Part shown: in pieces, positions 63,765 to 64,000 of the stretch
Numbering within the stretch: position 1 is the stretch's first letter
Layout: every line of letters begins with the position of its first letter
NCBI GenBank assembly: GCA_937864535.1
Contig: CALMJS010000019.1
Coordinates: 1-64,000, forward strand
Reading direction: 5' to 3'
DNA length: 64,000 nt
Source: an uncultured Paracoccaceae bacterium
GTDB taxonomy: Bacteria > Pseudomonadota > Alphaproteobacteria > Rhodobacterales > Rhodobacteraceae
The notes under the pieces: model-generated
What the model saw: only the letters and a program-made list of their open reading frames with translations
What the model was told of the DNA's origin: nothing
Databases searched by the model: none
Made by a program: the position numbers and the translations under genes

Positions 63765-64000
63765 TTACCCTTTGACGGCGCCTGCGGTCAGGCCGCTGAC
63801 GATCTGGCGTTGAAAGAACATCACGAGGATGAAGAGCGGCACCGTGGCCGAGACGACGGCGGCAACGGCATACATGATGGTGCCTTCGGTCTGGATGGTG
63901 CCCATAAAGGAATTGATTTTCGGGATCATGGTCTGGTTGTCCTGATTGAGCAGCATCGCCGTGACGGCAAAGTCGTTGTAGGCCAGCAGGAAGCTGAACA
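63765..64000 (-). CDS. ABC transporter permease (MalG type), 5' part outside window
   Basis: The last ~77 residues of a CUT1 permease are present (FSFLLAYNDFAVTA, LFILVMFFQRQIVSGLTAG). The frame is open to the window edge, so the gene begins to the right. It is upstream of, and in one operon with, the ATPase gene. Confidence 0.88.
   Translation of the reverse strand, partial: FSFLLAYNDFAVTAMLLNQDNQTMIPKINSFMGTIQTEGTIMYAVAAVVSATVPLFILVMFFQRQIVSGLTAGAVKG

Overview
The window is a GC-rich stretch of an alphaproteobacterial accessory replicon or genomic island, most likely from the Rhodobacteraceae. The evidence is gene content: several UgpBAEC-type importers, a DUF2291-containing sugar importer, a ChaN-HmuVUTS/HmuR haem locus, udh with a ketoglutarate semialdehyde dehydrogenase, and iolD/iolE/iolG. 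There is no rRNA, tRNA, replication or other housekeeping gene, so genus and replicon type cannot be fixed. I see no insertion sequence, phage gene or CRISPR array.

Layout. 1-4.4 kb: remains of a hexuronate module, with an intact semialdehyde dehydrogenase and udh beside wrecked glycoside hydrolase, gluconolactonase and TRAP transporter genes. 4.4-14.7 kb: a GntR regulator, then what I read as a D-apiose cluster (apnO, oiaK, NanR-like regulator, apnL, apsD, a sugar ABC importer with DUF2291 lipoprotein and binding protein). 14.8-26.1 kb: a LacI regulator and two complete UgpB-type ABC importers that share its apparent operator, with an endonuclease/exonuclease/phosphatase-fold hydrolase and a TIM-barrel isomerase. 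26.2-35.9 kb: haem-iron acquisition (tonB-exbD-exbD-exbB, chaN-hmuVUTS, hmuR). 36.0-45.7 kb: a ROK regulator and a sugar operon (ABC importer, Gfo/Idh dehydrogenase, isomerase, hydrolase, Rpe-like epimerase, ROK kinase). 46.0-62.7 kb: an RpiR-controlled region with XylFHG-type import and inositol genes, including a divergent operon that adds a pyruvate-type aldolase, an aldehyde dehydrogenase and a 2-hydroxyacid dehydrogenase. 62.7-64.0 kb: start of another ABC operon running off the right edge.

Regulation can be partly read. A 14-base element recurs in the two apiose promoters (6196, 14685). A 14-base near-palindrome recurs before both Ugp-type operons (15806, 21217). A 33-base inverted repeat sits in the ROK promoter (37184). 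TGCAA-N6-TTGCA occurs four times in the inositol/XylFHG region (45954, 50177, 55695, 55717).

The second theme is decay. Besides the graveyard at 2.4-4.4 kb, the apiose importer has a shattered ATPase and a shortened permease, XylG is short, iolE carries a frameshift at a run of six C, and an isomerase gene has an in-frame amber codon. Most lesions look like internal deletions rather than insertions. Either the strain is losing sugar pathways or part of this is an assembly artefact; reads would decide.
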